From: an uncultured Nitrosomonadales bacterium
GTDB lineage: Bacteria > Pseudomonadota > Gammaproteobacteria > Burkholderiales > Gallionellaceae
Length of the DNA stretch: 64,000 nt
NCBI GenBank assembly: GCA_903915035.1
Contig: CAIWRI010000078.1
Span: forward strand, 1-64,000
Direction: 5' to 3'
Shown here: piece after piece, positions 1 through 9,604 of the stretch
Layout: every line of letters begins with the position of its first letter
How positions within the stretch are numbered: the stretch's first letter is position 1
Translations under genes and position numbers: made by a program
The notes under the pieces: model-generated
What the model saw: the letters and a program-made list of their open reading frames with translations, nothing else
What the model was told of the DNA's origin: nothing
Databases searched by the model: none

Positions 1-131
1 ACGCGATTGCGTGGAAATTAAATACCCGTCCACGTAAGTCACTCGGTTTCAAATGTCCGGTTGAACTGTTCATGCCAGACGCTTTTGACTTTAAGCTACA
101 TCACGCAGCACTTTTTGCACTTGGTGCTTGA
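1..131 (+). mobile_element. IS30-family transposase, C-terminal end (partial at window edge)
   Basis: Frame 3 is open from the window edge to a TGA at 129-131 and reads AIAWKLNTRPRKSLGFKCP, then VELFMPDAFDF, ending in ALFALGA. The LN-RPRKSLGFK-P-ELF pattern is the hallmark C-terminus of IS30-family transposases (DDE integrase core). Only about 42 codons are visible; the rest lies upstream of the window. The downstream terminal inverted repeat must lie just after 131, but its partner is outside the window so I cannot delimit it. The element sits directly against a truncated tadG, so it probably interrupted the tad operon. Confidence 0.8.
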
Positions 132-427
132 AACCGCCTAGTTATAAAACGCTGGCTACGCCCGGTATTGCCGTGTCCTGCCCTGATCCTGCCCACCAAC
201 ACCAGTGTTATGGTCATGACCGCAGAATAGTTCTGGTACCCATTATCAACCCTTCAGCTACTGTACAGGACTTTGCATGCATGCTGATGCTCCAGCCCAT
301 GTCGGGGCCAACGGTTGATGTGCAAATGGAGTTTCTTGGCAATGCCGGAGCCACAAATAGTCCTTGCTCAAGCAACGGCTTGCCCGGCGGGAGCAGTGGT
401 CCGCTGGTGCCTGTTTTAGTGCAGTAG
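132..427 (+). pseudogene. tadG: tadG 3' fragment, truncated by the IS30 element
   Basis: The reading frame that ends at 427 gives a roughly 95-residue tail with RRIVLVPIINP, VQDFACMLMLQP and a final PVLVQ. This matches the C-terminal part of TadG-like Flp pilus assembly proteins, which end in a similar V-L-VQ strand. The N-terminal pseudopilin-like helix and the von Willebrand/DUF2134-type body are missing because the frame runs straight into the IS30 end. The ORF-track start (TTG at 128) lies inside the transposase stop region and is not a credible start. It stands 11 bp ahead of tadE in the same orientation, as expected for a tad operon. The TadG assignment rests on the C-terminal pattern plus context. 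Confidence 0.6.
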
Positions 428-438
428 GAGAAAAGCAC

Positions 439-873
439 ATGACGAACAAACAATACGGCGTAGCCATCGTGGAATTTGCACTGGTGCTGCCGCTGCTGCT
501 GATACTCACTTTCATCACCACCGAATTTGGCCGTGCGCTGTATCAGTACAACATCCTCACCAAATCGGTGCGAGATGCAGCGCGCTATCTGTCGGTGCAG
601 ACGCCCGGCGATACGACGATATATCCCACTGCGAAAAACTTGGTGGTCTATGGCAATCCGGCAGGCACGGGTTCGACACTGGCCTATGGACTTAGCACGG
701 CGATGATATCTGATCCGGTATGGCAGTTGCAAGGCTTTTCCCCTGTAATCAACACGGTCACTATTACCATAACCGGCTATACCTTCAAACCACTGATTAC
801 CAGCGCCTTCGGCGTGAACTTTGGCAATATTAGCTATGCGCCCATCAGCGCCACCATGCGAGGTGCACTGTGA
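439..873 (+). CDS. tadE: TadE-like pseudopilin
   Basis: 145-residue protein starting at ATG 439, preceded by TAGGAG. The ORF track begins earlier at 364, inside the tadG frame, and that extension is not credible. The N-terminus reads GVAIVEFALVLPLLLILTF, the TadE pseudopilin signature: a short positively charged leader, a conserved Glu at the start of the helix and a single hydrophobic segment (about residues 8-30). Such proteins are cleaved by the prepilin peptidase (TadV/CpaA) and are needed for Flp pilus assembly at the inner membrane. The stop overlaps the next gene's GTG start, so the two TadE-like proteins are translationally coupled. Confidence 0.85.
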   Translation: MTNKQYGVAIVEFALVLPLLLILTFITTEFGRALYQYNILTKSVRDAARYLSVQTPGDTTIYPTAKNLVVYGNPAGTGSTLAYGLSTAMISDPVWQLQGFSPVINTVTITITGYTFKPLITSAFGVNFGNISYAPISATMRGAL

Positions 874-1319
874 GAGAAAAACAAACAGGCGCCACCCTGA
901 TCGAGTTCGCGCTGGTGCTCCTTATCTTTCTGACCTTCTTTCTGGGTATCATCGACTTCTCGCGCATGCTGTGGACCTGGAATGCCGCGAACGAAGCCAC
1001 CCGCTGGGGTGCCAGAGTATCAGTCGTCTGTGACAAAGGTGCGACACGGGTGCTGACCGACATGCAGCAGTTTCTGCCGCAGTTGACGGCAGCCAATGTC
1101 AGGATTGACTGGTATGACAGTAGCGGCGCCATCAGCACATCCTGTGACCATACCAATTGTGCAGGCGTGAACGTGAGCATCACCAATCTCAATTATCAGT
1201 GGATCTCCCCCATCGCCGGTGCCTCAGCGCTCCCGTCGCTGGCTATGCCGGAATTTTCGACTTATTTGCCGCGGGAAGTGATGGGGCAGGACCCGAATAG
1301 CAGTGTGATATGCAACTAA
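870..1319 (+). CDS. Second TadE/TadF-like pseudopilin
   Basis: 149 residues, GTG start at 870 overlapping the tadE stop. The N-terminus GATLIEFALVLLIFLTFFLGI again shows the TadE-type Glu followed by one membrane helix (about residues 6-28), with an extracytoplasmic domain containing four cysteines that could form disulfides. It occupies the place of tadF in tad loci. TadE and TadF are close paralogues, and the sequence alone does not decide between a second TadE and TadF. It lies 20 bp before the tadZ start. Confidence 0.8.
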   Translation: MREKQTGATLIEFALVLLIFLTFFLGIIDFSRMLWTWNAANEATRWGARVSVVCDKGATRVLTDMQQFLPQLTAANVRIDWYDSSGAISTSCDHTNCAGVNVSITNLNYQWISPIAGASALPSLAMPEFSTYLPREVMGQDPNSSVICN

Positions 1320-1339
1320 TACCTGGACAGGAAACTATA

Positions 1340-2500
1340 ATGAAAATCACCGTCCTTTCGCCGTCATCACAATCCTTGCAGGAAATCAGCGCCATACTTG
1401 AGCACGGTGAAATCTCTCGTCTGGCCACACTGCATCAGGGTGGCGTCAGCCAGTTGCGCACACTGGTTGAACAGGAACAACCTGATGTCATCATTATGCA
1501 AGGAATCTGCCACGATGCCAGCGAGTTTGCCCCTGTCGAAGCCATCACCAACCATTACCCCAAAATAATGATCATCATGCTCAGCCAGGAACAAACTTCA
1601 GGGTTCCTGATCGGTGCCATGCGCGCGGGCGTGCGCGAAGTTCTGCCCTTGCCCCTGTTGAAAGGCGCATTGGAGACAGCGTTAGCGCGAGCTGAATCTA
1701 AATTAGGTCTGCGAGCAAGCCCGTTAAGCGCACGCATAATTGCATTCATACCCTGCAAGGGTGGCAGCGGCGCAACTTTTCTGTCCACCAATCTTGGCTA
1801 TCAGTTAGCTGCAACAGGCAAGAAGGTACTGCTGATTGATCTAAATTTACAATATGGCGAAGCCGTTCTGACAGTGCATGATCGCAAAGCCAGCAGCGAT
1901 ATCGCCGAAGTCGCGAGAAATTTATCTAGGCTGGATGCTTCGTTTTTGAGTGCATCTACCGTGCAAATCACAGCTAATTATGAAATTCTGGCCGCCCCCG
2001 AAGATCCCGCGCAATCAATGCAAATTGAACCTAAGCACCTGGATGCTATTCTGAACCTTGCTATCAATCAGTACGACTTCATCATCCTGGACGTGAGCAA
2101 AAATATGGATGATCTGAGTATCAGGGCTTTGGATCATGCCGACAGTATTTTTCTGGTTGCACAGACCTTAATGCCTCATGTACGCAATGCCAATCGAATG
2201 ATGACCCTGTTCCGCTCACTGGGATATTCAGAAGATAAGATTGAACTGCTGGTCAACCGCTATGGGAAAAATTCAGAGATTAGCCTGAGTGAACTGCAAA
2301 CCGTCCTGCATATCAACAAGATGCGCACCATACCCAACGGTTACAAGGAGGTGGCCAAAGCTATCAACCAAGGCATGCCGCTGGCAATGGTATTCAACAC
2401 AAGTTTGGTGCTCAAGGCAATTAACGAGTTGGCGGAATCCTTGCTGCCCAAGATTGAACATGCCCACACCGGACTGTTTAGCCGGTTGTTGAAAAGTTAA
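1340..2500 (+). CDS. tadZ: TadZ/CpaE-type pilus localization ATPase
   Basis: 386 residues from ATG 1340 (GGACAGGAAAC upstream); the tracked start at 1310 lies inside the preceding gene. The first ~120 residues look like an atypical receiver domain. A MinD/ParA-like ATPase follows, with a deviant Walker A motif CKGGSGATFLSTNLG (about residues 138-152) and the later FIILDVSKN strand. In the deviant P-loop the usual Lys-Thr after GSG is replaced by Ala-Thr, which is common in CpaE-like proteins. TadZ/CpaE proteins mark the cell position where the Flp secretion machine assembles. The gene is followed 43 bp later by tadA. Confidence 0.85.
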   Translation: MKITVLSPSSQSLQEISAILEHGEISRLATLHQGGVSQLRTLVEQEQPDVIIMQGICHDASEFAPVEAITNHYPKIMIIMLSQEQTSGFLIGAMRAGVREVLPLPLLKGALETALARAESKLGLRASPLSARIIAFIPCKGGSGATFLSTNLGYQLAATGKKVLLIDLNLQYGEAVLTVHDRKASSDIAEVARNLSRLDASFLSASTVQITANYEILAAPEDPAQSMQIEPKHLDAILNLAINQYDFIILDVSKNMDDLSIRALDHADSIFLVAQTLMPHVRNANRMMTLFRSLGYSEDKIELLVNRYGKNSEISLSELQTVLHINKMRTIPNGYKEVAKAINQGMPLAMVFNTSLVLKAINELAESLLPKIEHAHTGLFSRLLKS

Positions 2501-2543
2501 GCGGTTTAACTACCGCGAGTTTCACGTTAAAAAGGAAAATGTC

Positions 2544-3959
2544 ATGGATATGAAGAGTTTCAGAGATTTTCTGACCGCAGGCAAGAAAGAAGAACAAAGA
2601 CCACTATCATCTCTGGTCTCCGAACGGACAGCATCGCGGCCTGCGGTATTTCCTGAATCTCAGCCTGTTGTATCTCCAGCAGTTGAAACCTATGTAAAGT
2701 TGAAAAACCAGTTGCACTTGCAGCTGCTTAATAAGGTGGATCTGGCCTCACTGGAATCCATGTCCGATCTCCAGTTGCGCCAGGAAATCGTCACCCTGGT
2801 TGAACAGTTGCTTGTTGAAAATCCGGCACAAATAAACACCCTGGAACGTCGCATGCTGGTGCGAGATATACAGAATGAAATGCTCGGACTCGGCCCGCTG
2901 GAATTGTTGATGGCTGATCCGGCTATATCCGACATTCTGGTCAATAGTTATAACCAAATATATGTCGAGCGTCAGGGCCGTCTGGAACTCACCAAGATCA
3001 GCTTCACCGATGATAAACACCTGTTGCGCATCATCGACAAAATCGTATCTCGCATAGGTCGACGCATTGATGAATCCAGTCCTATGGTCGATGCACGTTT
3101 GCCGGATGGTTCACGTGTCAACGCCATTATTCCGCCCATTGCACTGGATGGCCCGATGCTGTCGATTCGACGGTTCGCAGTAACCCCGCTGAAAATGACA
3201 GATCTGGTGACAGGCTATAAATCGCTGACGCAGGATATGGCTTTACTGCTGGAAGGGCTGGCCAGATCCAAAACTAATATGCTTATCTCAGGTGGAACCG
3301 GTTCAGGCAAGACCACTTTGCTCAATATACTCTCAGGCTACATTCCGGAAACTGAACGCATCATTACTATCGAAGATGCGGCGGAACTGCAATTGCAACA
3401 GCCTCATGTCATCAGACTGGAAACGCGCCCGGCGAATATTGAGGGCAAAGGTGAAGTCAATCAGCGCGCACTGGTACGCAATGCCTTGCGGATGCGCCCC
3501 GACCGGATCGTGATTGGTGAGGTGCGCGGTGCAGAAGCGGTGGATATGATGCAGGCCATGAATACCGGCCATGAAGGCTCGCTGACAACGATCCATGCCA
3601 ACACCCCGCGCGATGCCATTTCCCGCCTGGAAAACATGATCAGCATGGCAGGCTTGAATCTTCCTCACTCAGCGACCCGGCAGCAGATCGTTTCGGCCAT
3701 CACAGTGATCGTTCAGGGAAACAGGCTAACGGATGGTCAGCGCAAAATCACCAGCATTCAGGAAATCACCGGTATGGAAGGCGAAATCATTACCATGCAG
3801 GAAATTTTTGCCTTCAGGCAGACGGGTATTGATGAAAAGGGAAAAGTGACAGGTTATTTTCATGCTACCGGCATCCGGCCAAAATTCGCGGATAAGTTAC
3901 ACAGTCAAGGCATTACGCTGCCGGATACGCTATTTGATCCCGCCAATCACTACGAATGA
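2544..3959 (+). CDS. tadA: TadA/CpaF secretion ATPase
   Basis: 471-residue hexameric ATPase powering Flp pilus assembly. Visible motifs: Walker [13 protein letters not shown] (about residues 251-262), the Asp-box region around [10 protein letters not shown], the Walker B region [10 protein letters not shown], and the His-box [14 protein letters not shown]. These are the full set for the VirB11/PulE-like CpaF subfamily. A variable ~70-residue N-terminal region precedes the conserved domain. The ATG at 2544 has AAAAAGGAAAA upstream. Length is normal for the family and I see no frameshift, so this ATPase looks functional despite the damaged tadG upstream. Confidence 0.92.
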   Translation: MDMKSFRDFLTAGKKEEQRPLSSLVSERTASRPAVFPESQPVVSPAVETYVKLKNQLHLQLLNKVDLASLESMSDLQLRQEIVTLVEQLLVENPAQINTLERRMLVRDIQNEMLGLGPLELLMADPAISDILVNSYNQIYVERQGRLELTKISFTDDKHLLRIIDKIVSRIGRRIDESSPMVDARLPDGSRVNAIIPPIALDGPMLSIRRFAVTPLKMTDLVTGYKSLTQDMALLLEGLARSKTNMLISGGTGSGKTTLLNILSGYIPETERIITIEDAAELQLQQPHVIRLETRPANIEGKGEVNQRALVRNALRMRPDRIVIGEVRGAEAVDMMQAMNTGHEGSLTTIHANTPRDAISRLENMISMAGLNLPHSATRQQIVSAITVIVQGNRLTDGQRKITSIQEITGMEGEIITMQEIFAFRQTGIDEKGKVTGYFHATGIRPKFADKLHSQGITLPDTLFDPANHYE

Positions 3960-3972
3960 GAGTGAGAAGAAC

Positions 3973-4962
3973 ATGCACACACTTCTGGCTAACAGTTTTT
4001 TCCCCGTCTTCGCTATTGCGGTGTTCGTCGCCATCGTACTTTTTGTTGAAGGATTGTACTTGATATGGAATTCACACCATGGTCCTGAAGCGAAAAGGAT
4101 AGAGTTGCGTCTGCGTGCTTTATCAGCTAGTTCCGATAGCACTGAGCACACCGCAGTGCTGAAAAACCGGATGCTGAGCAATATTCCGGCAATTGAAAAA
4201 TTGCTGTTCAGTATTCCGCGCATTCATCAACTGGATCGTTTTATTTTGCAATCCGGGCTGGAATGGACAGTTGCAATGCTGTTATTGACTTCCCTGATGA
4301 TGGGGGCGGTATTTTACACGGCACTGTTATTTACCGCCGTATCACTGTCATTTCGTTTAGCAATAACGCTTGCAGCTACTTTAATGCCGTGGGCTTATGT
4401 ACAGTGGCGACGCAATAAACGTCTGCACAAAATAGAACAGCAATTACCCGATACGCTGGATCTGATCAGTCGTGCCTTACGTGCCGGTCATGCTTTGCCT
4501 TCCGGCCTGAAAATGGCAGGAAATGAAATGTTTGATCCAATTGCAAGAGAGTTTCGTATCACGCATGATGAAATCAACTTCGGTGTTTCGATGCAGCAGG
4601 CATTAACCAATTTTGGCGAACGTGTGCCGATCACGGATGTGCGCTATTTCATTGTCGCGGTACTTATTCAGCGTGAAGCGGGTGGCAATCTGGCTGAAAT
4701 ACTGGACAATCTGAGTAAATTGATCCGCAATCGTCTCAAGTTTCACGCCAGAATCAAAGTGCTGACGACCGAGGGGCGCATGTCGGCCTGGGTGTTGGGA
4801 ATCATGCCGTTCGGTCTGGCCGGGCTTCTCAATTATGCCAATCACGATTTTATCAGTGTGTTGTGGACTGATCCCGCCGGCATCAAGATCAGCAATGTTG
4901 TCCTGGGATTGATGGCAATGGGCGCCATCTGGTTGTACAAACTCCTGCAGATTCGTGCGTGA
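3973..4962 (+). CDS. tadB: TadB inner-membrane platform protein
   Basis: 329 residues from ATG 3973 (GAGAAGAAC upstream); the tracked start at 3862 runs inside tadA. It has an N-terminal membrane segment (about 10-30), paired segments near 95-140, a type II secretion GspF-like cytoplasmic domain with the LPDTLDLISRALRAGHALPSGLKM stretch typical of TadB, and two C-terminal membrane helices. TadB and TadC form the inner-membrane platform on which TadA acts. It lies 13 bp after tadA. Confidence 0.88.
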   Translation: MHTLLANSFFPVFAIAVFVAIVLFVEGLYLIWNSHHGPEAKRIELRLRALSASSDSTEHTAVLKNRMLSNIPAIEKLLFSIPRIHQLDRFILQSGLEWTVAMLLLTSLMMGAVFYTALLFTAVSLSFRLAITLAATLMPWAYVQWRRNKRLHKIEQQLPDTLDLISRALRAGHALPSGLKMAGNEMFDPIAREFRITHDEINFGVSMQQALTNFGERVPITDVRYFIVAVLIQREAGGNLAEILDNLSKLIRNRLKFHARIKVLTTEGRMSAWVLGIMPFGLAGLLNYANHDFISVLWTDPAGIKISNVVLGLMAMGAIWLYKLLQIRA

Positions 4963-5083
4963 ATAATAAAGCAGATACAAGAAAAACAGGGGCAAGGGGT
5001 AAGGAACATCAAAGAAAAGCTGAGCCTAAGTTTTATGGCGAGTGCGTCACATCAGTTAAAGCAGAAAAGAAAGGCGGCATGCT

Positions 5084-5998
5084 ATGTGGATCTATTCAAT
5101 CATTATTTTCGTACTGGCAACCCTGGTAATGATATTGTTGTTCGACTGGTTAGTTCCCGATAAATCACAGCGGCGCTTGCAGGAACTGGTCGAATCTCCG
5201 GATAAAACTAACTGGATAAAGACGGTAGTTGATATAGCGAATCCGCTGGCTAAACTCTCCATTCCGGAAGGAAAATGGGAAAATTCGTCACTTCGCATCA
5301 GATTTATCAATGCCGGCATTCGAAGTCCCAACGCACCGGTCATTTTCTACGCGGTCAAAACAATACTGCCGTTCATTTTTGCCGGCATCGGTTATCTGAT
5401 ACTGGAAATAGCGGGAAAAAACCTTGAACGCAATACCTTGATTCTGGTTCTGCTGCTGATCTCGATGTTAGCCTATTACTTGCCTAACTTCGCATTTAGT
5501 TATGTTATCAAAGCGCGCAAGCGGGAAATTTTCGAGAACTTTCCGGATGCCGCTGATCTGATGCTCGTCTGCGTGGAAGCGGGACTGGGATTGGATGCCG
5601 CTCTGGTTAAAGTAGCTGATGAAATGAGAATCAGAAGCCAGGCGTTAACGGAAGAATTGCATCTGACCAACCTGGAAACGCGCGCCGGTAGCAGCCGGGA
5701 GCAAGCTTTGCGCAATTTGGGCTTGCGCACCGGGGTAGATGAAATTAATACTTTTGCCTCGTTGTTATCACAATCCGACAAGTTCGGCACGAGCATAGGC
5801 GAATCATTGCGCATATTTTCCGATGACTTGCGCTATAAACGACAAATACGCGCCGAAGAACTTGCTGCCAAATTGCCTACCAAAATGCTGTTTCCTCTGG
5901 TACTGTTCATCTTCCCGGCAATCAGTATGGTGATTCTTGGGCCGGCCGCTGTGCAGATTTATCGTGTGTTATTGCCGATGCTGGGCGGACAACATTAA
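5084..5998 (+). CDS. tadC: TadC inner-membrane platform protein
   Basis: 304 residues, ATG at 5084 after AAAGGCGG. GspF-domain protein with an N-terminal helix (about 5-22), a membrane pair around 88-140, the FPDAADLMLVCVEAGLGLDAAL motif typical of TadC, and a C-terminal helix pair. It partners TadB. A 121-bp spacer separates it from tadB. A minimal 27-codon ORF overlaps its stop (TAATG) but no recognisable tadD follows, so the locus ends here within the window. Confidence 0.88.
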   Translation: MWIYSIIIFVLATLVMILLFDWLVPDKSQRRLQELVESPDKTNWIKTVVDIANPLAKLSIPEGKWENSSLRIRFINAGIRSPNAPVIFYAVKTILPFIFAGIGYLILEIAGKNLERNTLILVLLLISMLAYYLPNFAFSYVIKARKREIFENFPDAADLMLVCVEAGLGLDAALVKVADEMRIRSQALTEELHLTNLETRAGSSREQALRNLGLRTGVDEINTFASLLSQSDKFGTSIGESLRIFSDDLRYKRQIRAEELAAKLPTKMLFPLVLFIFPAISMVILGPAAVQIYRVLLPMLGGQH

Positions 5999-6089
5999 TG
6001 CTGTCAATGAACTGGAATGCCGGCGCGCTGAACAGGTTTTATGATTCAGGCGAATATACCGGAAAAAAGTACGCTGCATGATCTGAAAG

Positions 6090-6992
6090 TTATCGGGTGC
6101 TGCGGCGAGCCGCAGTCCAGGCGAACAGGGACAACATCAGCAAACCGCTGCCGATCAGCAGCATGCCTGTCAGTTCGCTTAACTTGAATGCTTCATTCAA
6201 CATCAGCCGTGAAGACAGAATCGCCACAACCGGTGTGCCAAGTACCGACAAACAGGCTTCCCATGCAGGCACACGATCAAGAATCGTGATCCACAGCCAC
6301 CAGCATAATCCCGTCGTCACGATGGCCATGAAGATTAATATGCTGACATAGGACATATTCCAATCTGTCGATCGTTCCGGAACCAGCCATGCCAGCAGGA
6401 TCAGCGGTATGGCTCCTGCGAACATCTGCCAGGCGGTGAGTGAGAGTAAATCGACTTGTTGACGCGATCTCAGTCGCTTGACCAGCACCGTACCGATGGC
6501 CCAGCACAGCGCCGCTGTCAATCCCAGCACCTTGCTGAGCAGGCTGGAATGCATGTTCCAGGGCTCGATAATCAGCACCAGACCTGTCAGCGTACTCAGG
6601 GCGGCAAGCCACTGCGTTCCTTTAATACGCTCTCCCAAAACCGGCCAGGCAATCAACAGCGTCCAGATTGGCATGGTAAATACCAGGACGGCTGTTTTAC
6701 CCGGCCCCCCTTCGACCAGCGCCCATATTTGAAAGGCCATGAAGCCGGTCACTTGCGTGATACCGATGGCGCAGGTGGTCAGCGGCGCAATGAGACATAA
6801 GGGTTTACGCAGCAGTTTAAGCAGCAGAAAAAGCGCGATTGTGCCGCCTGCACAACGCTCCGCAGCAAAAGCAAATGGTGGCGCATATACCAGCGCCTGC
6901 TTGGCCAACACCCAGCTGTAGCCCCAGGTTACTGATAAAATAAAAAGTCCGAGCGGGAATATCCAGCGGGCTGCATGCCTGGAAAATGGCAT
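6090..6992 (-). CDS. EamA/DMT-family permease
   Basis: About 300 residues from ATG 6992 (reading MPFSRHAARWIFPLG); the longer tracked start at 7064 would overlap cphA. About ten hydrophobic segments in two EamA repeats are visible, with the family-typical TWGYSWVLAKQAL opening and ALCWAIGTVLVKR at the start of the second half. EamA proteins export or import small metabolites and the substrate is not readable here. It is the last gene of the minus-strand cyanophycin run, starting 16 bp after the cphA stop, which suggests co-transcription and perhaps an amino-acid or dipeptide related role (inference). Confidence 0.8.
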   Translation of the reverse strand: MPFSRHAARWIFPLGLFILSVTWGYSWVLAKQALVYAPPFAFAAERCAGGTIALFLLLKLLRKPLCLIAPLTTCAIGITQVTGFMAFQIWALVEGGPGKTAVLVFTMPIWTLLIAWPVLGERIKGTQWLAALSTLTGLVLIIEPWNMHSSLLSKVLGLTAALCWAIGTVLVKRLRSRQQVDLLSLTAWQMFAGAIPLILLAWLVPERSTDWNMSYVSILIFMAIVTTGLCWWLWITILDRVPAWEACLSVLGTPVVAILSSRLMLNEAFKLSELTGMLLIGSGLLMLSLFAWTAARRSTR

Positions 6993-7008
6993 TATTCGTT
7001 TAGAATGA

Positions 7009-9591
7009 TCAGGCAACGGCTCTGTGCTCAGCCATTTTTTCGGCGATATGCGCCAGTGACTCATCGACCTGATCGATAAGAATCAGGCATAATTCACCCG
7101 CTTTCAATCTCGACAGCGCTGTATCAATGGCCAGGAATTCGCCGGTAATTTCACTGGTTACTTTGACCCGACGGGCATTAACCAATCCCTGTCTTAGCAA
7201 ACCCAGCACCTCACCGTCCGGACGACCACGCTGACACTGATCCTGATACAGAATCACTTCGTCAAATACATCACCTAACATTTCTGTCTGAAGACGAATA
7301 TCCTCATCACGCCTGTCTCCTGCCCCGCTGATCACCACCATACGTTTGCTTGCCGGAATATTTTCTACCGCAGCAATCAATGCCCCGATTGCATCAGGAT
7401 TATGCCCGTAATCAGCGATCACCGAAGCACCGTGATAATCGAAGAAATTAAAACGCCCGGGGGCGGTCGCCGCATCATTGACGAAGCTTGACAGGCCGCG
7501 ACAAATCGTCTGCCAATCCAGCTTCAGTGCCCATGCCGAGGCAATCGACGCCATGGCATTCTCAATTTGAAAACCGATCGCGCCGTTATGCGTAATGGGA
7601 ATCCGGCTTAACGCAATACGCTGTTCGATTTTATTCTCAAACGCCACAATCTCATTGCCATCGACATAGACAACCCGGTGACCTTGTGCACGGTGTGCTG
7701 CCATCACCGGATGATAGCGATTCAGTGCAAAGAAGGTCACTGAGCCCGGACAGACATTTGCCATGCCAGCCGACATCGGATCTGCGGCATTGAGCACAGC
7801 AACGCCGTTGGGAGCCACATTCTGTACCACCACGCGTTTCACGACGCTCAAGTCTTCTACTGTATTGATGTAATTGAGCCCCAGATGATCGCCCATGCCG
7901 AGGTTAGTCACCACGGCAACATCGCAGCGGTCAAAGGCCAGTCCTTCGCGCAATACACCGCCACGCGCGGTTTCGAATACTGCCGCATCCACATCCGGAT
8001 GCAATAACACATTGCGCGCGCTTTTCGGGCCGCTGCAATCCCCGCTGTCAATGCGCCTGCCTTGTATATACACGCCGTCAGAATTGGTCATGCCAACACG
8101 CAATCCCTGACAGGAAAGCAGGTGTGCAATCAGGCGCACGGTGGTGGTTTTACCATTGGTGCCGGCGACAGCGACCAGCGGAATCCGGCCATCGTCACCT
8201 TCCTTGAACAAGGAGGCGATGATTGCCTCGCCAACGGCACGCGCCTTGCCAAAGGACGGTTGCAAATGCATGCGTAAGCCGGGTGCGGCATTCACTTCGA
8301 CAACCCCGCCACCCTGCTCTTCCAGAGGCAGCAAAATTGAGTCGCACACCACATCCACGCCGCAAATATCCAGTCCTATCATTTGTGCTGCGGCGACTGC
8401 GCTGGCCGCCATATCCGGATGGACATCATCAGTCACATCGGTTGCCGAACCGCCGGTACTCAAGTTCGCATTATTTCGCATCACTACGCAGATGCCTTTA
8501 TCAGGAACAGAATCAACCGTATAACCCTGAACCTCAAGGCGGGCGATTGCGATGCTGTCAATGCGGATTTTAGTCAACGAAGTTGCGTGCCCTGTGCTGC
8601 GTTTCGGATCGCTGTTGACCTGTTCAACCAGTTCTCGCACAGTATGCACGCCATCCCCGATCACCATAGGCGGATCGCGTCGCGCCGCAGCCACCATCTG
8701 GTTGCCTACCACAAGCATACGATAATCGTTACCCGGCATAAACCGTTCCACCAGCACTTCAGAACTGATTTCAGCCGCGGCCGCATAGGCGATATTCAAA
8801 TGCTCCCGCGTCACGATATTGACAGTGACTCCCTTACCCTGATTTCCATCCAGCGGTTTAACGACCACCGGACCTGCAATCTCGCACATCGCGGCCCAGG
8901 CATCGTCTGTATCAGACACGGGACGTCCCCGGGGGACGGGCACGCCTGCCGCTTCCAGCAGTTTCTTGGTCAGATCCTTATCCTGCGCAATCGCTTCACC
9001 TATGGCGCTGGAACGATCGGTTTCAGCTGCCTGTATCCGGCGCTGACGGCTACCCCAGCCGAGTTGCACCAATGAGCCTTCTGTCAGGCGGCGATAAGGA
9101 ATGCCACGTCTTAAGCCCGCTTCGACGATGGAACCGGTACTGGGTCCCAGACGCACATCCTCATCCAGTTCGCGCAACTCGGCCAGGGCCGTCGCAAGGT
9201 TGAAACCGGTGTTATCAAGCGCCGCACCACACAAAGCCTGAGCGTGTTTAAAAGCCAGTCTGCCGACGGCTTCATCGTTGTACTCAAAGACCACTTGATA
9301 GACGCCCGCTTCTTTGGTCGCTGTTGTCCGGGTAAACGCAACGGTGCAACCTGCCTGTGCCTGCAAGGACACTGCCGCTGTGCCCAGCACATGGGCCAGG
9401 CTAATCGACTCGGCACGACCGGGTAGCTGCAACAGGCCGATTTCCGGAAAATGTGCACGCAAGCGCCCCTCAAAAGTATTGATTCTGGCGATATCACATT
9501 CGAGGACAGAGCAGGATACGATCGCTTCAATGGCAGTATGCCGACTCCACAGATTAGGACCGCGCAGGGCGCGTATGCGAGACACTTCCAT
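7009..9591 (-). CDS. cphA: Cyanophycin synthetase (full length)
   Basis: 860 residues from ATG 9591 with AAAGGA upstream; the tracked extension to 9651 runs into the neighbouring gene. CphA builds cyanophycin, a poly-aspartate backbone with arginine side chains, using ATP. The order is N-terminal domain, ATP-grasp domain (about 215-470, with KPLDGNQGKGV and EVNAAPGLRMHL), then a Mur-ligase-like domain with an intact P-loop AGTNGKTTTVRL (near residue 490) and the C-terminal lobe containing DYGHNPDAIGAL. All elements needed for both Asp and Arg addition appear present. It lies 13 bp downstream of a shorter paralogue, as in other betaproteobacterial cphA pairs. No cyanophycinase gene is in the window. 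Confidence 0.93.
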   Translation of the reverse strand: MEVSRIRALRGPNLWSRHTAIEAIVSCSVLECDIARINTFEGRLRAHFPEIGLLQLPGRAESISLAHVLGTAAVSLQAQAGCTVAFTRTTATKEAGVYQVVFEYNDEAVGRLAFKHAQALCGAALDNTGFNLATALAELRELDEDVRLGPSTGSIVEAGLRRGIPYRRLTEGSLVQLGWGSRQRRIQAAETDRSSAIGEAIAQDKDLTKKLLEAAGVPVPRGRPVSDTDDAWAAMCEIAGPVVVKPLDGNQGKGVTVNIVTREHLNIAYAAAAEISSEVLVERFMPGNDYRMLVVGNQMVAAARRDPPMVIGDGVHTVRELVEQVNSDPKRSTGHATSLTKIRIDSIAIARLEVQGYTVDSVPDKGICVVMRNNANLSTGGSATDVTDDVHPDMAASAVAAAQMIGLDICGVDVVCDSILLPLEEQGGGVVEVNAAPGLRMHLQPSFGKARAVGEAIIASLFKEGDDGRIPLVAVAGTNGKTTTVRLIAHLLSCQGLRVGMTNSDGVYIQGRRIDSGDCSGPKSARNVLLHPDVDAAVFETARGGVLREGLAFDRCDVAVVTNLGMGDHLGLNYINTVEDLSVVKRVVVQNVAPNGVAVLNAADPMSAGMANVCPGSVTFFALNRYHPVMAAHRAQGHRVVYVDGNEIVAFENKIEQRIALSRIPITHNGAIGFQIENAMASIASAWALKLDWQTICRGLSSFVNDAATAPGRFNFFDYHGASVIADYGHNPDAIGALIAAVENIPASKRMVVISGAGDRRDEDIRLQTEMLGDVFDEVILYQDQCQRGRPDGEVLGLLRQGLVNARRVKVTSEITGEFLAIDTALSRLKAGELCLILIDQVDESLAHIAEKMAEHRAVA

Positions 9592-9604
9592 TAGATATCC
9601 TTTA

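Noticed and set aside
5998-6081. 27-codon ORF overlapping the tadC stop (TAATG)
   Set aside because: Start/stop overlap is suggestive, but the product matches nothing and is too short to support; possibly the remnant of a downstream tad gene.
6100-6115. Hairpin CTGCGG-CGAG-CCGCAG as tad terminator
   Set aside because: Lies inside the EamA coding end and has no T-run.
8383-9075. 230-codon plus-strand ORF opposite cphA
   Set aside because: Antisense shadow of a clearly coding cphA; composition rich in H, R and I with no motif, no ribosome site.
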